From: Phycisphaerae bacterium
GTDB lineage: Bacteria > Planctomycetota > Phycisphaerae > UBA1845 > PWPN01
DNA: 46,197 bases
Direction of reading: 5' to 3'
NCBI GenBank assembly: GCA_030372985.1
Contig: JAUCQB010000048.1
Location: forward strand, 1 to 46,197
The position numbers were made by a program, and so were the translations under genes. Shown here piece after piece: positions 24,305-33,975 of the stretch (position 1 is its first letter; the number at the start of each line of letters is the position of its first letter). A model generated the notes under the pieces. The model was not told the origin of the DNA, ran no database searches, and saw only the letters and a list, made by a program, of their open reading frames with translations.

Positions 24305-27181
24305 ATGAGCAGCAGACCCTCTCGCCGACAGACCCGCGAGCAGCTCCTGAAACGGATTCAGGAACTGGAGGCGCGTCTGGCAGAGAGTGAGAGTCGCCGA
24401 AATGCTATTGTCGACGGCGTCGCCGGATGCAGGCGAGCGGGGCAACTCACGAGCGAGACTCAGCAAGACCAACCGGAAACCCGGGTCCGGCATCACACGG
24501 ACAAACCACGCCGACCCGGGGACCAGACAGACATCGACTGCCGCCGATTCAAGAAGGCCCTCGACCAGCTACCGGCCTACCTTGCACTGTTGTCGCCGGA
24601 CTATCACGTCGCGTATGCCAACCGCTTCTTCGAGGAACGCTTCGGCAAGTCCGATGGTCGGCGATGCTACGAATACCTGTTCAATCGCACGGAACCTTGC
24701 GAGGATTGCCAGACCTATACGGCCCTCAGGACCAACGCCCCTCATCGCTGGGAGTGGACCGGCCCCGACGGCCGCCTCTATGACATCTACGACTTCCCCC
24801 TCACGGATGCCGACGGCTCGCCCCTGATCATGGAAGTGGGCCTCGACATCACCGAACGCAGGAAGGCTGAAGCTGAACTGGCCGGGTACCGCAATCACCT
24901 GGAGCAACTGGTCAAGGAGCAGACGGTCCAAATGATGGCCGCCAATGTGCGGCTCCAGGCGGAGATCGCCGAGCGCCGGCAGGTGGAGGAAGCGCTGCGG
25001 GCGAATGAAGCCACCTTACGGGGAATCCTGAACGCGGCCAAGGAATCCATCTGGCTGTTCAGCCCCGACGGCGTCATTCTCATGGGCAACGAGATGGCCC
25101 TCCTGCGATTCGGAAAGCCGGCCGAAGAGGTCGTCGGCAGGCGTTTCCACGAGGTCCTGCCGGCGGAACTGGCCCGGGCGCGACTGGCCAGCCTGAGGCA
25201 GGCGGTCGAGTCCGGACAGCCCGTTGAGGTTGAAGACGAGCGAGCCGGCATCATGTTCCGCCACACCTTCTATCCCGTCTCGGACGCCGAGGGACACGTG
25301 ACCCACGTTGCGTGCTTCAGCCGTGACATCACCGAGGGCAAGCGAGCCGAACGGGAGTTGCGGCGTGAGAAGACCTTCGCCAATTCGGTGATCGACACGC
25401 TGCCGGGCATCTTCTACTTGTTCGACAGCGACGGCCGATTCCTGCGATGGAACAGGAATTTCGAGCGCGTGACCGGATACGCACCCGCCGAGCTGAGCAG
25501 AATGTCGCCGTGGGACTTCTTCCGCGGCGGCGATCGTGATCGCATCCGCGATGCGGTGCGGCGGGTTTTCGAGACCGGCGAAACCGCAATCGAGGCGGAC
25601 TTTGTCTCCAAGGACGGTCGCGTGATGCCGCACTACTTCACCGGCGTGCGGATCGAGTTGGCGGAGGGCGTCTGTCTGGCGGGAATGGGACTCGATATCA
25701 CCGAGCGCAAGCAGGCCGAGGTGCAGCTCCGTGAAACGCGCGACTACCTCGAGAACCTGTTGAACTACGCCAACGCCCCGATCATTGTCTGGGACCGCGA
25801 ATTCCGGATCACGCGGTTCAATCACGCCTTCGAGCGGTTGACCGGCCTGACCGCCGACGGGGTGATCGGCAGGCCGCTGGACATCCTCTTTCCCGCCGAC
25901 CGCCGGACCGAGGCCATGGCCCACATTCGTCGGACACAGGCCGGTGAGCGGTGGGAGGTCGTGGAGATTCCCATCCGGCACGTGGATGGCACGGTGCGAA
26001 CCGTGCTATGGAACTCGGCGACACTCTTTGCCGACGACGGCAAGACGGTCGTCGCGACGATCGCCCAGGGCCAGGACATCACCGCCCGTATCCGGGCCGA
26101 AGAGAGACTCCGCAAGCTTTCCCGGGCCGTCGAGCAGAGCCCCGCCACGGTCGTGATCACCGACACCGAGGGCAACATCGAGTACGTCAATCCGCAGTTT
26201 ACCCGGGCCACCGGCTACACGTTCGAGGAGGCGATCGGCAAGAACCCGCGGATCCTCAAGACGGAGCACACGCCGCCGGAAACGCATCAGCAGTTGTGGG
26301 AGACAATCAAGTCGGGACGGGACTGGCACGGTGAGTTCTGCAACCGGAGGAAGAACGGAGAGCCGTACTGGGAGTCCGCTTCCATCTCGCCGGTCACCGA
26401 CGCCGAAGGCCGAACCACACATTTCGTCGCCGTGAAGATCGACATCACCGACCGCAAACGGGCTGAGGAGGCGCTTCGACGGGTCGCCGATGACCTGGCC
26501 CGCTCGAACAGGGACCTCGAACAGTTCGCATACGTGGCCTCGCACGACCTTCAGGAGCCGTTGCGGACCGTCGCCGGGTATCTCCAACTGATCGAGCGGC
26601 GGTACAAGTCAAAGCTCGACAAGGACGCCGACGAGTTCATCGAATTCGCGGTCGACGGCGCGGTCCGGCTCCAGCAGTTGATTGACGATCTGCTGGCCTA
26701 CTCGCGTATCGACACCCATGGCCGGCCGTTCGACAGCACGGATTGCGGGCGGGTGCTCGAGACCGTCGTGGAAGGCCTTCAAGCGGTCATTCGCGAGAAC
26801 CGCGCCGTCATTACGTACGATCCCCTGCCCACCGTTCGCGCTGACGCGACACAAATCATGCAGTTGTTCCAGAACCTCATCGGCAACGCCATCAAGTTCC
26901 GCAGCGACCAGGCGCCGGTGATCCACGTCTCCACCCGGCAGGTGGGCAGAGACTGGCAGTTCTCGGTTCAGGACAACGGCATCGGCATGCACTCGCAGTA
27001 CTTCGATCGGATCTTCGTGGTCTTCCAGCGACTCCACACCCGGGACAGCTATCCGGGTACGGGCATCGGGCTGGCGATCTGCAAGAGGATCGTCGATCGC
27101 CACGGCGGGAAGATCTGGGTAGAATCAGAGGTCGGAAAAGGCTCAACGTTCTTCTTCACGCTCCCAGGAGATGCACTATGA
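24305..27181 (+). CDS. Multi-PAS sensor histidine kinase
   Basis: The 958-residue protein has no clear transmembrane segment, so the sensor is probably cytoplasmic. Five PAS units each end in a D-I-T-x-R/G-K/R type linker: ~81-185, ~235-345, ~355-467, ~478-595, ~603-716. The first PAS contains RRCYEYL and PCEDC, giving Cys 121, 132 and 135 (C-x10-C-x2-C). A coiled coil lies near 185-235. The kinase core shows [16 protein letters not shown] with phospho-acceptor His 747, then [18 protein letters not shown] and [13 protein letters not shown] as N, G1 and G2 boxes. The kinase type (HDLQEPLR) is the one usually paired with Rcp1-like single receivers. That is what follows, with a 4-base ATGA overlap. 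Confidence 0.9.
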   Translation: MSSRPSRRQTREQLLKRIQELEARLAESESRRNAIVDGVAGCRRAGQLTSETQQDQPETRVRHHTDKPRRPGDQTDIDCRRFKKALDQLPAYLALLSPDYHVAYANRFFEERFGKSDGRRCYEYLFNRTEPCEDCQTYTALRTNAPHRWEWTGPDGRLYDIYDFPLTDADGSPLIMEVGLDITERRKAEAELAGYRNHLEQLVKEQTVQMMAANVRLQAEIAERRQVEEALRANEATLRGILNAAKESIWLFSPDGVILMGNEMALLRFGKPAEEVVGRRFHEVLPAELARARLASLRQAVESGQPVEVEDERAGIMFRHTFYPVSDAEGHVTHVACFSRDITEGKRAERELRREKTFANSVIDTLPGIFYLFDSDGRFLRWNRNFERVTGYAPAELSRMSPWDFFRGGDRDRIRDAVRRVFETGETAIEADFVSKDGRVMPHYFTGVRIELAEGVCLAGMGLDITERKQAEVQLRETRDYLENLLNYANAPIIVWDREFRITRFNHAFERLTGLTADGVIGRPLDILFPADRRTEAMAHIRRTQAGERWEVVEIPIRHVDGTVRTVLWNSATLFADDGKTVVATIAQGQDITARIRAEERLRKLSRAVEQSPATVVITDTEGNIEYVNPQFTRATGYTFEEAIGKNPRILKTEHTPPETHQQLWETIKSGRDWHGEFCNRRKNGEPYWESASISPVTDAEGRTTHFVAVKIDITDRKRAEEALRRVADDLARSNRDLEQFAYVASHDLQEPLRTVAGYLQLIERRYKSKLDKDADEFIEFAVDGAVRLQQLIDDLLAYSRIDTHGRPFDSTDCGRVLETVVEGLQAVIRENRAVITYDPLPTVRADATQIMQLFQNLIGNAIKFRSDQAPVIHVSTRQVGRDWQFSVQDNGIGMHSQYFDRIFVVFQRLHTRDSYPGTGIGLAICKRIVDRHGGKIWVESEVGKGSTFFFTLPGDAL

Positions 27182-27636
27182 GTCGGCTCGATGCAATGCC
27201 GATTGAGATCCTGCTGGTCGAGGACAGCGCAGCCGACGTCCGGCTGACCATGGAGGCCCTCAAGGAAGCCAAGGTGGCCAACCGGCTCACCGTCGTGGAC
27301 GACGGCGTCAAGGCGATGGATTTCCTGCGCAGAAACGGGTGCTATTCAGATGCACCGCGTCCCGATCTGATCCTGCTGGACCTCAACCTTCCTTGCAAGG
27401 ACGGGCGGGAAGTCCTGGCGGAGATCAAGGCCGACCTCGTTCTCCGGCGAATCCCGGTCGTGGTGCTGACCACTTCAAGCGCCCAGGAGGACGTTCTCAA
27501 AGCGTACGACCTGCACGCCAACTGTTACATCACCAAGCCGGTCGATTTCCGGCAGTTTATGGTCGTGGTCAGGGCGATTGAGGAATTCTGGCTGACCATT
27601 GTAAAGCTCCCATCCGCGAGAGGTGAGCCGGACTAG
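27178..27636 (+). CDS. Rcp1-like single-domain response regulator
   Basis: The 152-residue protein is a lone receiver domain. [15 protein letters not shown] gives the acidic pair, [18 protein letters not shown] the phospho-acceptor Asp 68, VVVLTTSS the conserved Thr and [10 protein letters not shown] the conserved Lys. The family (related to cyanobacterial Rcp1, partner of phytochrome Cph1) takes a phosphoryl group from [12 protein letters not shown] kinases and usually has no DNA-binding output. It overlaps the kinase by 4 bases and is followed directly by a receiver-kinase fusion, so it is likely a phosphorelay intermediate or signal sink. Confidence 0.92.
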   Translation: MSRLDAMPIEILLVEDSAADVRLTMEALKEAKVANRLTVVDDGVKAMDFLRRNGCYSDAPRPDLILLDLNLPCKDGREVLAEIKADLVLRRIPVVVLTTSSAQEDVLKAYDLHANCYITKPVDFRQFMVVVRAIEEFWLTIVKLPSARGEPD

Positions 27637-27675
27637 GTGGCTGGGCAACGCAGATCAAACCGGAAGGAGGCGGCC

Positions 27676-30576
27676 GTGCCGGGTGCGCCGATGCGAGTTC
27701 TGCTGGTCGAAGACAACCCCGGTGACGCCCGACTGCTACGGGAAGTCCTCGCCGATGCCCACCCCGGCGGTTACGAGGTTCAGAACGCTGACTGCCTGAA
27801 CGAAGGGCTGCGGCGACTGGAACAGGACGATCGCTATGACGTGATCCTCCTCGACCTGTCCCTGCCCGACAGCCGGGGCCTGGCGACGGTCTCCGCCATC
27901 CAGACGGTCGTGCCCGATGTGCCCATCGTCGTGCTGACCGGAACGGACGACGATACCCTGGGGGTCGAGGCCGTCCGGATCGGCGCTCAGGATTACCTGG
28001 TCAAGGGGCGGGCGGACGGACGGCTGCTGGCCCGCACGATCGACTATGCCACGGAACGCAAGCGGACAGAAAAGGCGATACGTCGCGCTCTCAACGAATC
28101 CCGAGAACGCCGCGCGGAGATCGCCGCATTGCTGGAAGCCGCTCGGGCGGTCCTGGAGCACAAAGAGTTCATCCCCGCGGCCCAGGCCATCTTTACTACC
28201 TGCAAGAACCTGCTGGGGGCCACCGTGGGCTATGTCGCCCTGCTGAGCCCGGATGGGAACCAGAACGAGGTCGTGTACCTCGATTCCGGCGGGCTTCCTT
28301 GTACCGTAGACCCGAGTCTGCCCATGCCTGTCCGCGGCCTTCGGGCGGAAGCCTATCGCACCGGCCGGGTCGTCTTCAACAACGAATTCGCCGACAGCGA
28401 GTGGATGCGGTTCATGCCCGAGGGGCACGCGCGCCTGGACAACGTTCTGTTTACCCCATTAATCGTCGGGGGAAAGGTGCTCGGGCTCCTCGGGCTGGGC
28501 AACAAGCAGGGCGGCTTCACAGAGGAGGATGCCCGCCTGAGCACGGCGTTCGGCGACCTCGCCGCCGTCGCTCTCCAGAACAGCCGGATGCTGCAATCAC
28601 TTGAAGCCAGCGAAGAGCGCTTCCGATCCGTCGTTCAAACCGCAAGCGATGCCATCATCTCGATCGACAGTGGCGGAGATGTGGTTTCCTGGAACAATGC
28701 TGCAGAAGCCGTCTTCGGCTACTCGGCCGCCGAGATGATCGGCAGGCCGTTCATCCGGATCCTGCCTGAAGGATTCCGGAAGGCTCATGAGCAGGCCCTG
28801 CAACGGGTCGTCGCCACCGGCCAGGCCGGCTCGGTCGGCAGGATGGCGGAACTGGTTGGGCGAAGAGCGAACGGTCGGGAGTTTCCGCTGGAACTCTCGC
28901 TGGCCCGATGGAAAACTGCCGAGGGCATGTTCTTCACCGGCATTGTCCGAGACATCACCGAACGCAAGGAAGCGGCGGAAGCACTCCGCCGCATGAATCA
29001 GGAACTGGAGCACCGCGTTCAGGAGCGGACCGCGGAACTGGCCGAGAAGGCCAGAATCCTCGAGGCATTCTTCTCGACCGCGATCAATCCGGTTGTCTTT
29101 TTGGACAAAAATTTTAACTTCATCCGCGTCAACAAGGCATACGCCAGGGCCTGCGCCCGCGATGTGTCCGAGTTCGCGGGGCGAAACCACTTCGAGATGT
29201 ACCCCAGCGAGCTCAAGACCGAGTTCGAGCGCGTCCTGCGAGAGAAGATGCCCTGGCAGGCCTTTGCCCGGCCGTTCCTCTTCCCCGACCACCCCGACTG
29301 GGGCGTGACCTACTGGGACCTGGGGCTCGTCCCGGTTCTCGATGACCGCGGCGAGGTTGACTTCCTCGTCTTCTCTCTTAATGACGTGACCGCGCGACAC
29401 ACGGCCGAACAAGCCAGAGACAAGCTGCAGGAGCAGCTCTATCAGGCACAGAAGATGGAGGCGATCGGACAGTTGGCCGCGGGCCTTGGCCACGATTTCG
29501 GCAACTTGCTGGCGACCGTCCTCGATCACGTATCGCGGGCCAAGGAATCGCTGTCCGGCGCTGCCGCGACGAGACACTCGCTCGACGCGGTCGAGGAAGC
29601 CGCCAGGCAGGCCCGGGGAATCGTTCAATCGCTGCTGACCTTCGGCTGCCAGGCGGGCGCCCGACGGCGACCGGTCAACCTTGGTGCCGTCCTGGCCGAG
29701 TCTGCCTACCTGCTGCGACACACCCTGCCGTCTTCCATCGAGTTGGTGATCACACCTGCTGAACCGCCTCTATGGGTCAACGCCGACCCCGTGCACATGG
29801 AACAGATCCTCCTGAATCTGGCAATCAACGCCCGCGACGCGATGCCGAACGGCGGTACGCTGGAGGTCTCACTCTCGTCGGCCGGCGAACTGGACGAAGG
29901 TCGATCTGCGTCTGCCCCCGGGCCCCATGCCCGCCTCGGCCGGTTGGTCGTCCGCGACACCGGAGCGGGCATGCCGCCTGAAATCGTATCACGCGTCTTC
30001 GACCCCTACTTCACGACAAAGCCCCGCGGCCAGGGCACCGGCCTGGGCCTGTCGATCATCCACGGCATCGTGGAGGACATGGGCGGCCGCATCGACATGG
30101 ATTCCCAGGTCGGCCACGGGACCACGGTAACGATTCTCCTGCCCTGCATCGAGCCTCCGACGGAGCCCGAAACGCAGGCGGACTTGCCCCTTGAGATTCC
30201 ACAGGCCCAGGGTCAACTGGTTTTGCTGGCCGGCGGCAGCCCCTACGAACGAGGGGTCATCGGCGCGACGTTGCGTCTGCTCGGGTGCCAGGTCTTACAA
30301 GCGGATAATGAGTCCGCCATGGAGGCTTTTTGTGACGACCATCGTGAGAAGATGCGCTTGCTGATCCTCGTCGATGGAGCGGCATTCGTCGGTCGTGCGG
30401 CGGAACGCGTGCAGGCGCTTCGGGCGTCCGGGATCCCGACGCCCGTGGTGATCATATCCGAAGAAGCCGACCTAGAGCCGCACTGGGGGGCCGAGACCAA
30501 CGTCCTGGTGCTTCGCAAGCCGTTTGGAATGCCGGCATTACGCAAAATCATCTGCGACGTCCTTGGTATCCGCTAG
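27676..30576 (+). CDS. Receiver-GAF-PAS-PAS histidine kinase with degenerate C-terminal receiver
   Basis: I chose the GTG at 27676 because AAGGAGG lies 5 bases before it; another GTG at 27637 has no such site. The product has 966 residues. Receiver 1 (1-125) has LLVEDNPGDARLL and acceptor Asp 60 (ILLDLSLPDS). A GAF domain lies around 155-295, a PAS around 310-430 (FRSVVQTASDAIISI) and a second PAS around 460-580. The kinase core has GLGHDFGNLLATVLDHV with His 606, NLAINARDAMPNGG, DTGAGMPPE and GQGTGLGLS. The last ~120 residues fold like a receiver: LVLLAGGSPYERGVIGATL lacks the acidic pair, while LLILVDGAAF may keep the acceptor position. It follows the Rcp1 gene immediately and precedes the NarL-type gene. 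Confidence 0.88.
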   Translation: MPGAPMRVLLVEDNPGDARLLREVLADAHPGGYEVQNADCLNEGLRRLEQDDRYDVILLDLSLPDSRGLATVSAIQTVVPDVPIVVLTGTDDDTLGVEAVRIGAQDYLVKGRADGRLLARTIDYATERKRTEKAIRRALNESRERRAEIAALLEAARAVLEHKEFIPAAQAIFTTCKNLLGATVGYVALLSPDGNQNEVVYLDSGGLPCTVDPSLPMPVRGLRAEAYRTGRVVFNNEFADSEWMRFMPEGHARLDNVLFTPLIVGGKVLGLLGLGNKQGGFTEEDARLSTAFGDLAAVALQNSRMLQSLEASEERFRSVVQTASDAIISIDSGGDVVSWNNAAEAVFGYSAAEMIGRPFIRILPEGFRKAHEQALQRVVATGQAGSVGRMAELVGRRANGREFPLELSLARWKTAEGMFFTGIVRDITERKEAAEALRRMNQELEHRVQERTAELAEKARILEAFFSTAINPVVFLDKNFNFIRVNKAYARACARDVSEFAGRNHFEMYPSELKTEFERVLREKMPWQAFARPFLFPDHPDWGVTYWDLGLVPVLDDRGEVDFLVFSLNDVTARHTAEQARDKLQEQLYQAQKMEAIGQLAAGLGHDFGNLLATVLDHVSRAKESLSGAAATRHSLDAVEEAARQARGIVQSLLTFGCQAGARRRPVNLGAVLAESAYLLRHTLPSSIELVITPAEPPLWVNADPVHMEQILLNLAINARDAMPNGGTLEVSLSSAGELDEGRSASAPGPHARLGRLVVRDTGAGMPPEIVSRVFDPYFTTKPRGQGTGLGLSIIHGIVEDMGGRIDMDSQVGHGTTVTILLPCIEPPTEPETQADLPLEIPQAQGQLVLLAGGSPYERGVIGATLRLLGCQVLQADNESAMEAFCDDHREKMRLLILVDGAAFVGRAAERVQALRASGIPTPVVIISEEADLEPHWGAETNVLVLRKPFGMPALRKIICDVLGIR

Positions 30577-30591
30577 CGGAGACAAGTCCTC

Positions 30592-31248
30592 ATGAGCAAG
30601 ACCATTTCCATTCTGATCGCCGACGACCATGACAGCGTTCGGGAACTGCTGATGTACCGCCTGGAGAGTCAGCCGGATATGAAGGTCGTGGCCCATGTGG
30701 GTGACGCCGAGACCGCCGCCAGCACGGCGATCAGCCTGAAACCGGACATCGTTCTCATGGACATCGACATGCCCGGCCTGTCCGCATTTGACGCCGCCGA
30801 ACGGATCGGCGCGGGATGCCCCGGGACGCGGATCATCTTCTTCACCGCCTTTGTCAGAGACCGTTTCATCGAGCAGGCACTGGCCGTCCAGGCCTGGGGC
30901 TACGTGACCAAGACGGAACAGGCCAACACCGTCATCAAGGCCATTCGCAATGTCGCCTCCGGCTTCGCCTATTTTTCTCCGGCAGTGCAGGCCCGGCTGG
31001 TCATGGGCCCCAAGGGGCCCAGGCTTGCCCAGGAGAATCAGTCCCTCTCCGCCACGCTCACCGACCGGGAACGCGAAGTCTTGTGCTACATCGCTCGCGG
31101 CATGGCCAAGAAAGACATAGCCGATACCATGTGCGTGAGTGTCAAGACGGTCGATTATCACTGCACCAACCTGATGGACAAGCTGAAGATCCACGACCGC
31201 GTCGAACTGGCCCGTTTTGCCATCCGCGAAGGGCTGATCGTTCCCTGA
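30592..31248 (+). CDS. NarL/FixJ-family response regulator (LuxR-type HTH)
   Basis: A 218-residue two-domain regulator. The receiver has ISILIADDHDSVRELL, acceptor Asp 57 in DIVLMDIDMPG, and FFTAF and GYVTKTE for the conserved Thr and Lys. Residues ~153-215 form the LuxR-type helix-turn-helix: LTDREREVLCYIARGMAKKD, IADTMCVSVKTVDYHCTNLM, KLKIHDRVELARFAI. When phosphorylated it should dimerise and bind DNA. The gene lies 15 bases after the hybrid kinase with the same orientation. It is the only DNA-binding output of the operon, so it is the natural candidate for controlling the neighbouring sigma genes. Confidence 0.93.
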   Translation: MSKTISILIADDHDSVRELLMYRLESQPDMKVVAHVGDAETAASTAISLKPDIVLMDIDMPGLSAFDAAERIGAGCPGTRIIFFTAFVRDRFIEQALAVQAWGYVTKTEQANTVIKAIRNVASGFAYFSPAVQARLVMGPKGPRLAQENQSLSATLTDREREVLCYIARGMAKKDIADTMCVSVKTVDYHCTNLMDKLKIHDRVELARFAIREGLIVP

Positions 31249-31575
31249 GCCCACCCTGGCGACCATCCGCCGGCCGGAACGGCGAAGAATCCTGCCGCCC
31301 TTTGAACCGCAGCGCCTCATTTCCGCACAATACCGGGTAAGTGCCTGGTTCACGGGGATGCAGCCATCACTCTATCATCAACGCGGTGCTGCGTGGGGTC
31401 GTCAGGAACCGAAACCGACATGGCCAACGCCCTCGCGGCCATCGGCGTCGTCCGTGAACCGGACGGTCTCTACGCCGCAACGACCCCGCCACCTGCTGTG
31501 GCGGCCCGGCTGCATGGGGGAATCGGAATCAGGAGATCGCGAACGGAATGACAGAGACTCAGGAGGCCGACAATC
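31249..31575. other. Intergenic region before the second sigma gene
   Basis: This 327-base gap holds no convincing gene. The shared motif (copy 2) is at 31330-31350, followed by ATCATCAAC at 31373-31381, a string that also occurs beside copy 1 at 23882-23890. The sigma gene therefore probably has its own promoter. Confidence 0.45.
31330..31350. promoter_or_regulatory. Motif shared with 23904-23924, copy 2
   Basis: ATACCGGGTAAGTGCCTGGTT lies 82 bases after the NarL-type stop codon and about 226 bases before the sigma start. It pairs with copy 1 upstream of the region-2-only sigma gene. Confidence 0.35.
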
Positions 31576-32364
31576 ATGCAAACCAGTGCCAACCAATCGC
31601 CACGCTCGGGCAACTCGGTCGACCAGGAACTCTGGTATGCGCCAGACCCGCGGATCCAAACCCGGTCCGCGGCCCGGAACGCGATGGAACTCGCGGCACG
31701 GGTCAGATGCAGGCGCGGGTCCGAACCGATGGCCGACGACGCCGTACTCTTTGCCGCCATGCATACCTGCGCGTATCGGGCAACGCACTGCGGCCTGAGC
31801 AGGCCCGCCGACGAACGCCGGGAATGGATCCGGCGCTGGCGAGACCTTCGCGAGTACATTGTCAACAAGCATCTGGGGTTGGCTTACCTGGTGCTCAACC
31901 GCATCGAGGCCAGGGATTGGGACGAGGACGATCGGGCGAGCGAGGCCATCTACACGCTCGGTCGCGCCGTCCGGCGTTTCAATCCGTGGAAGGGCTTCCG
32001 GTTCAGCACCTATGCGTACAACGCCATCGTCCGAGCCTTGATGCGCCGCCTGAGGCGGGAGCATCGCTATCGCCAACTCTTCCCGACGCAGTTTGACGTC
32101 GCGTACGAGCTGCCGGTCCACGATCGGAGCCTGGACGACGAATGGTATGATGCGGAGACACTTCGGCGGGTGTTCGCGGGCAATCTGGCCGGCCTGACGG
32201 ATCTGGAGGCCGGCATCATCAACCGACGCTTTCTGTCACCGTCCCAGGGCGCGACGCTGCAGAAGGTGGGTCTTGAAATGGGCTTGTGCAAGGAGCGTAT
32301 TCGCCAACTGCAAAGCACCGCCCTGAAAAAGCTGCGCGCGGCGCTCGAGGCCGAGCCGGTGTGA
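31576..32364 (+). CDS. Sigma-70 family RNA polymerase sigma factor
   Basis: The 262-residue protein has the N-terminal motif ELWYAPDPRI (Y-x-P-x-P) shared with the region-2-only gene. Residues ~85-165 are sigma region 2 (REYIVNKHLGLAYLVLNRI, AIYTLGRAVRRFNPWKG, FRFSTYAYNAIVRALMRRLR). Region 4 (about 205-257) has LTDLEAGIINRRFL and the helix-turn-helix TLQKVGLEMGLCKERIRQLQ. Region 3 is very short and region 1.1 is missing, as in group 3-like sigma factors. It should direct polymerase to a special promoter set. AGGAGG precedes the ATG. It is the last plus-strand gene of the signalling group and converges on the minus-strand hibernation block. Confidence 0.85.
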   Translation: MQTSANQSPRSGNSVDQELWYAPDPRIQTRSAARNAMELAARVRCRRGSEPMADDAVLFAAMHTCAYRATHCGLSRPADERREWIRRWRDLREYIVNKHLGLAYLVLNRIEARDWDEDDRASEAIYTLGRAVRRFNPWKGFRFSTYAYNAIVRALMRRLRREHRYRQLFPTQFDVAYELPVHDRSLDDEWYDAETLRRVFAGNLAGLTDLEAGIINRRFLSPSQGATLQKVGLEMGLCKERIRQLQSTALKKLRAALEAEPV

Positions 32365-32570
32365 TGCTGCTCCTGGCCGGCGCATGGGGGCTGGCTTGCG
32401 CGTTCACGGCGGCGCTCACGTCTTCAGAGCAGACCTCGCTGCACGCCATCACGCAGATTCCAGCCGGCGACTCTCCGTACGCCACGGTAACCGTCGGACA
32501 CGGGCCGGCCAACGCGGCCAGGCAGGCAGGAGGCGGCAGTGAGGGGGTGAAAACCTCGAGATGACAATCT

Positions 32571-32886
32571 CGCAACCACAGCGATTCGGCGGATGTCCTC
32601 GAGTGTTCTGAGATTGACGGTATCGCTCATTCCGTATCCCAGGAGGGCGGCACCGACCGGCATCGCTACTGAGATCCAGATCTCATCTGCTGCCACCGTC
32701 AGGGCAGACGGCGAAGAACCGTGCCACCATGGAGCGGGCGGTCTCGTCCGTTCCTGCACAACCCCAACTGGGTTCCACCCCCTGCAGGTCCTCGTCCCAT
32801 ATCGGAGGCAGCGTTATACAGGATCCGTGCATACGCACATCACCGGCGGACGTCTCGAAGAATCGAATCCGTCTCGCCTGCCACAT
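32571..32886 (-). pseudogene. Decayed Rnk/GreA-C paralogue, frameshifted
   Basis: Two adjacent minus-strand frames together resemble the intact Rnk protein encoded at 33481-33909. From 32886, MWQARRIRFFETSAGDVRMH and later ARSMVARFFAVCPDGG line up with the intact AKVVLPNQMPPDVVTVHS and MKCIVVFPEDAD. After a frame change near 32690 the other frame reads ADEIWISVAMPVGAALLG and TVNLRTLEDIRRIAVV, against ADVIAGRISVVAPIGAAILG and VQVNVPAGVRRMRIERI. The N-terminal coiled-coil segment is not recognisable. The comparison is by eye, so the call is tentative. It is most likely a dead copy from an old duplication. Confidence 0.5.
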
Positions 32887-33386
32887 GGCGCCTCGCCGGA
32901 GTCCTGTTCTGAGCGGACCGGCGGGGGCGGTGGGCAATGAACACAACTCGTGCGCGAACACAGGCACGGTCGCCTGGGAGGCGGCTTTCCGTAGAGGTGA
33001 GCCAGGAAGATCTCGGCGGATTCTCGTGGGGCTGCATAGAGCCCTTTGCCAAGACGATTGAAGAACAACACATGAGTTCCCAGGCCCGTGGTTGTGCCGA
33101 TGTTGGCACCGCAGCGTCTCGCCCGTGGCGCGATCTCCAGCAGGTAAGTACGCCACCCGTCGTTCCCGAACCCGAAGGCGCGACCATCCCGCCAGATCAC
33201 GTCAAAAACCCAGGGACAGTACCCGACGAGCACAAACGGATCGCTCCCGAGGTAGCCGAGACGGCGGACGATCGAGGGAATATGAAGTCCTGCCAACTCA
33301 ATGAAGTCCCCGGGCGGTGATAGGGCGATCCCTTCGACCGCTGTCCGGTTCCGCTCCGTGCGAGAGGTTTTCTTGTTGCTGCTCAT
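32814..33386 (-). CDS. Hypothetical protein in the hibernation block
   Basis: A 190-residue product of no family I recognise. The first ~125 residues look protein-like: GDFIELAGLHIPSIVRRLGY, VLVGYCPWVFDVIWRDG, GNDGWRTYLLEIAPRARRCG and THVLFFNRLGKGLYAAPRES. They suggest a small alpha/beta domain. The tail from about residue 135 is Pro/Cys-rich and, near its end, overlaps the decayed Rnk copy in another frame, so it may be read-through after loss of the original stop. GGCAGG precedes the ATG. It lies about 95 bases downstream of the intact Rnk gene on the same strand. Confidence 0.45.
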   Translation of the reverse strand: MSSNKKTSRTERNRTAVEGIALSPPGDFIELAGLHIPSIVRRLGYLGSDPFVLVGYCPWVFDVIWRDGRAFGFGNDGWRTYLLEIAPRARRCGANIGTTTGLGTHVLFFNRLGKGLYAAPRESAEIFLAHLYGKPPPRRPCLCSRTSCVHCPPPPPVRSEQDSGEAPCGRRDGFDSSRRPPVMCVCTDPV

Positions 33387-33480
33387 GATCCTGCCTCGCC
33401 TTTCGAGCGGTCATCCCGCCAACAGAGGGCATCACGGCCAAGGGCTGCATGAACGTCTCTTCCTGGGCTTGGTCGCCCTC

Positions 33481-33909
33481 TCAGACACAGACTTCTCTCG
33501 ACGACATCGCGGTCGTCTCCGGTTCACACAGGATCCGCTCGATCCGCATCCGCCTGACCCCGGCCGGCACATTGACCTGGACCGACTCACCGACCCTGCG
33601 GCCCAGTATGGCAGCACCGATCGGCGCCACAACGGAGATTCTTCCCGCGATCACGTCCGCGTCTTCCGGAAACACCACGATGCATTTCATCTCCTCGCCC
33701 GAAGCGAGGTCCCTCAGCAGTACCTGCGAGTGGACTGTGACAACGTCCGGCGGCATCTGGTTCGGCAACACGACTTTCGCGTGATGAAAAGCCTCGCTCA
33801 GGACCCTCAGGTGGGCGCTTTCGTTCTCGTACCGCATCCGCTCGACGCGCAGGCACTCCGACAGGCGCGTCATGTCTTCAACGTTGATGTAGATGGTCTT
33901 TGCCTTCAT
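33481..33909 (-). CDS. rnk: Rnk/GreA C-terminal family transcription regulator
   Basis: The 142-residue protein has the two parts of the Rnk family. An N-terminal helical segment (IYINVEDMTRLSECLRVERM) and a linker (AKVVLPNQMPPDVVTVHSQV) lead to the GreA/GreB C-terminal FKBP-like domain: LLRDLASGEEMKCIVVFPED, ADVIAGRISVVAPIGAAILG, VQVNVPAGVRRMRIERIL. Rnk binds RNA polymerase in competition with GreA, GreB and DksA but does not stimulate transcript cleavage; it was first described as a regulator of nucleoside diphosphate kinase. AAGGAGG precedes the ATG. Its place beside ribosome-hibernation genes points to a role during slow growth or stress, which is inference. Confidence 0.85.
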   Translation of the reverse strand: MKAKTIYINVEDMTRLSECLRVERMRYENESAHLRVLSEAFHHAKVVLPNQMPPDVVTVHSQVLLRDLASGEEMKCIVVFPEDADVIAGRISVVAPIGAAILGRRVGESVQVNVPAGVRRMRIERILCEPETTAMSSREVCV

Positions 33910-33975
33910 CGCATCAGCCTCCTTGAACCAGAGCTTTCATGTCTCCGTAGGGGAGATGCTTCACCGCGGCCCACC

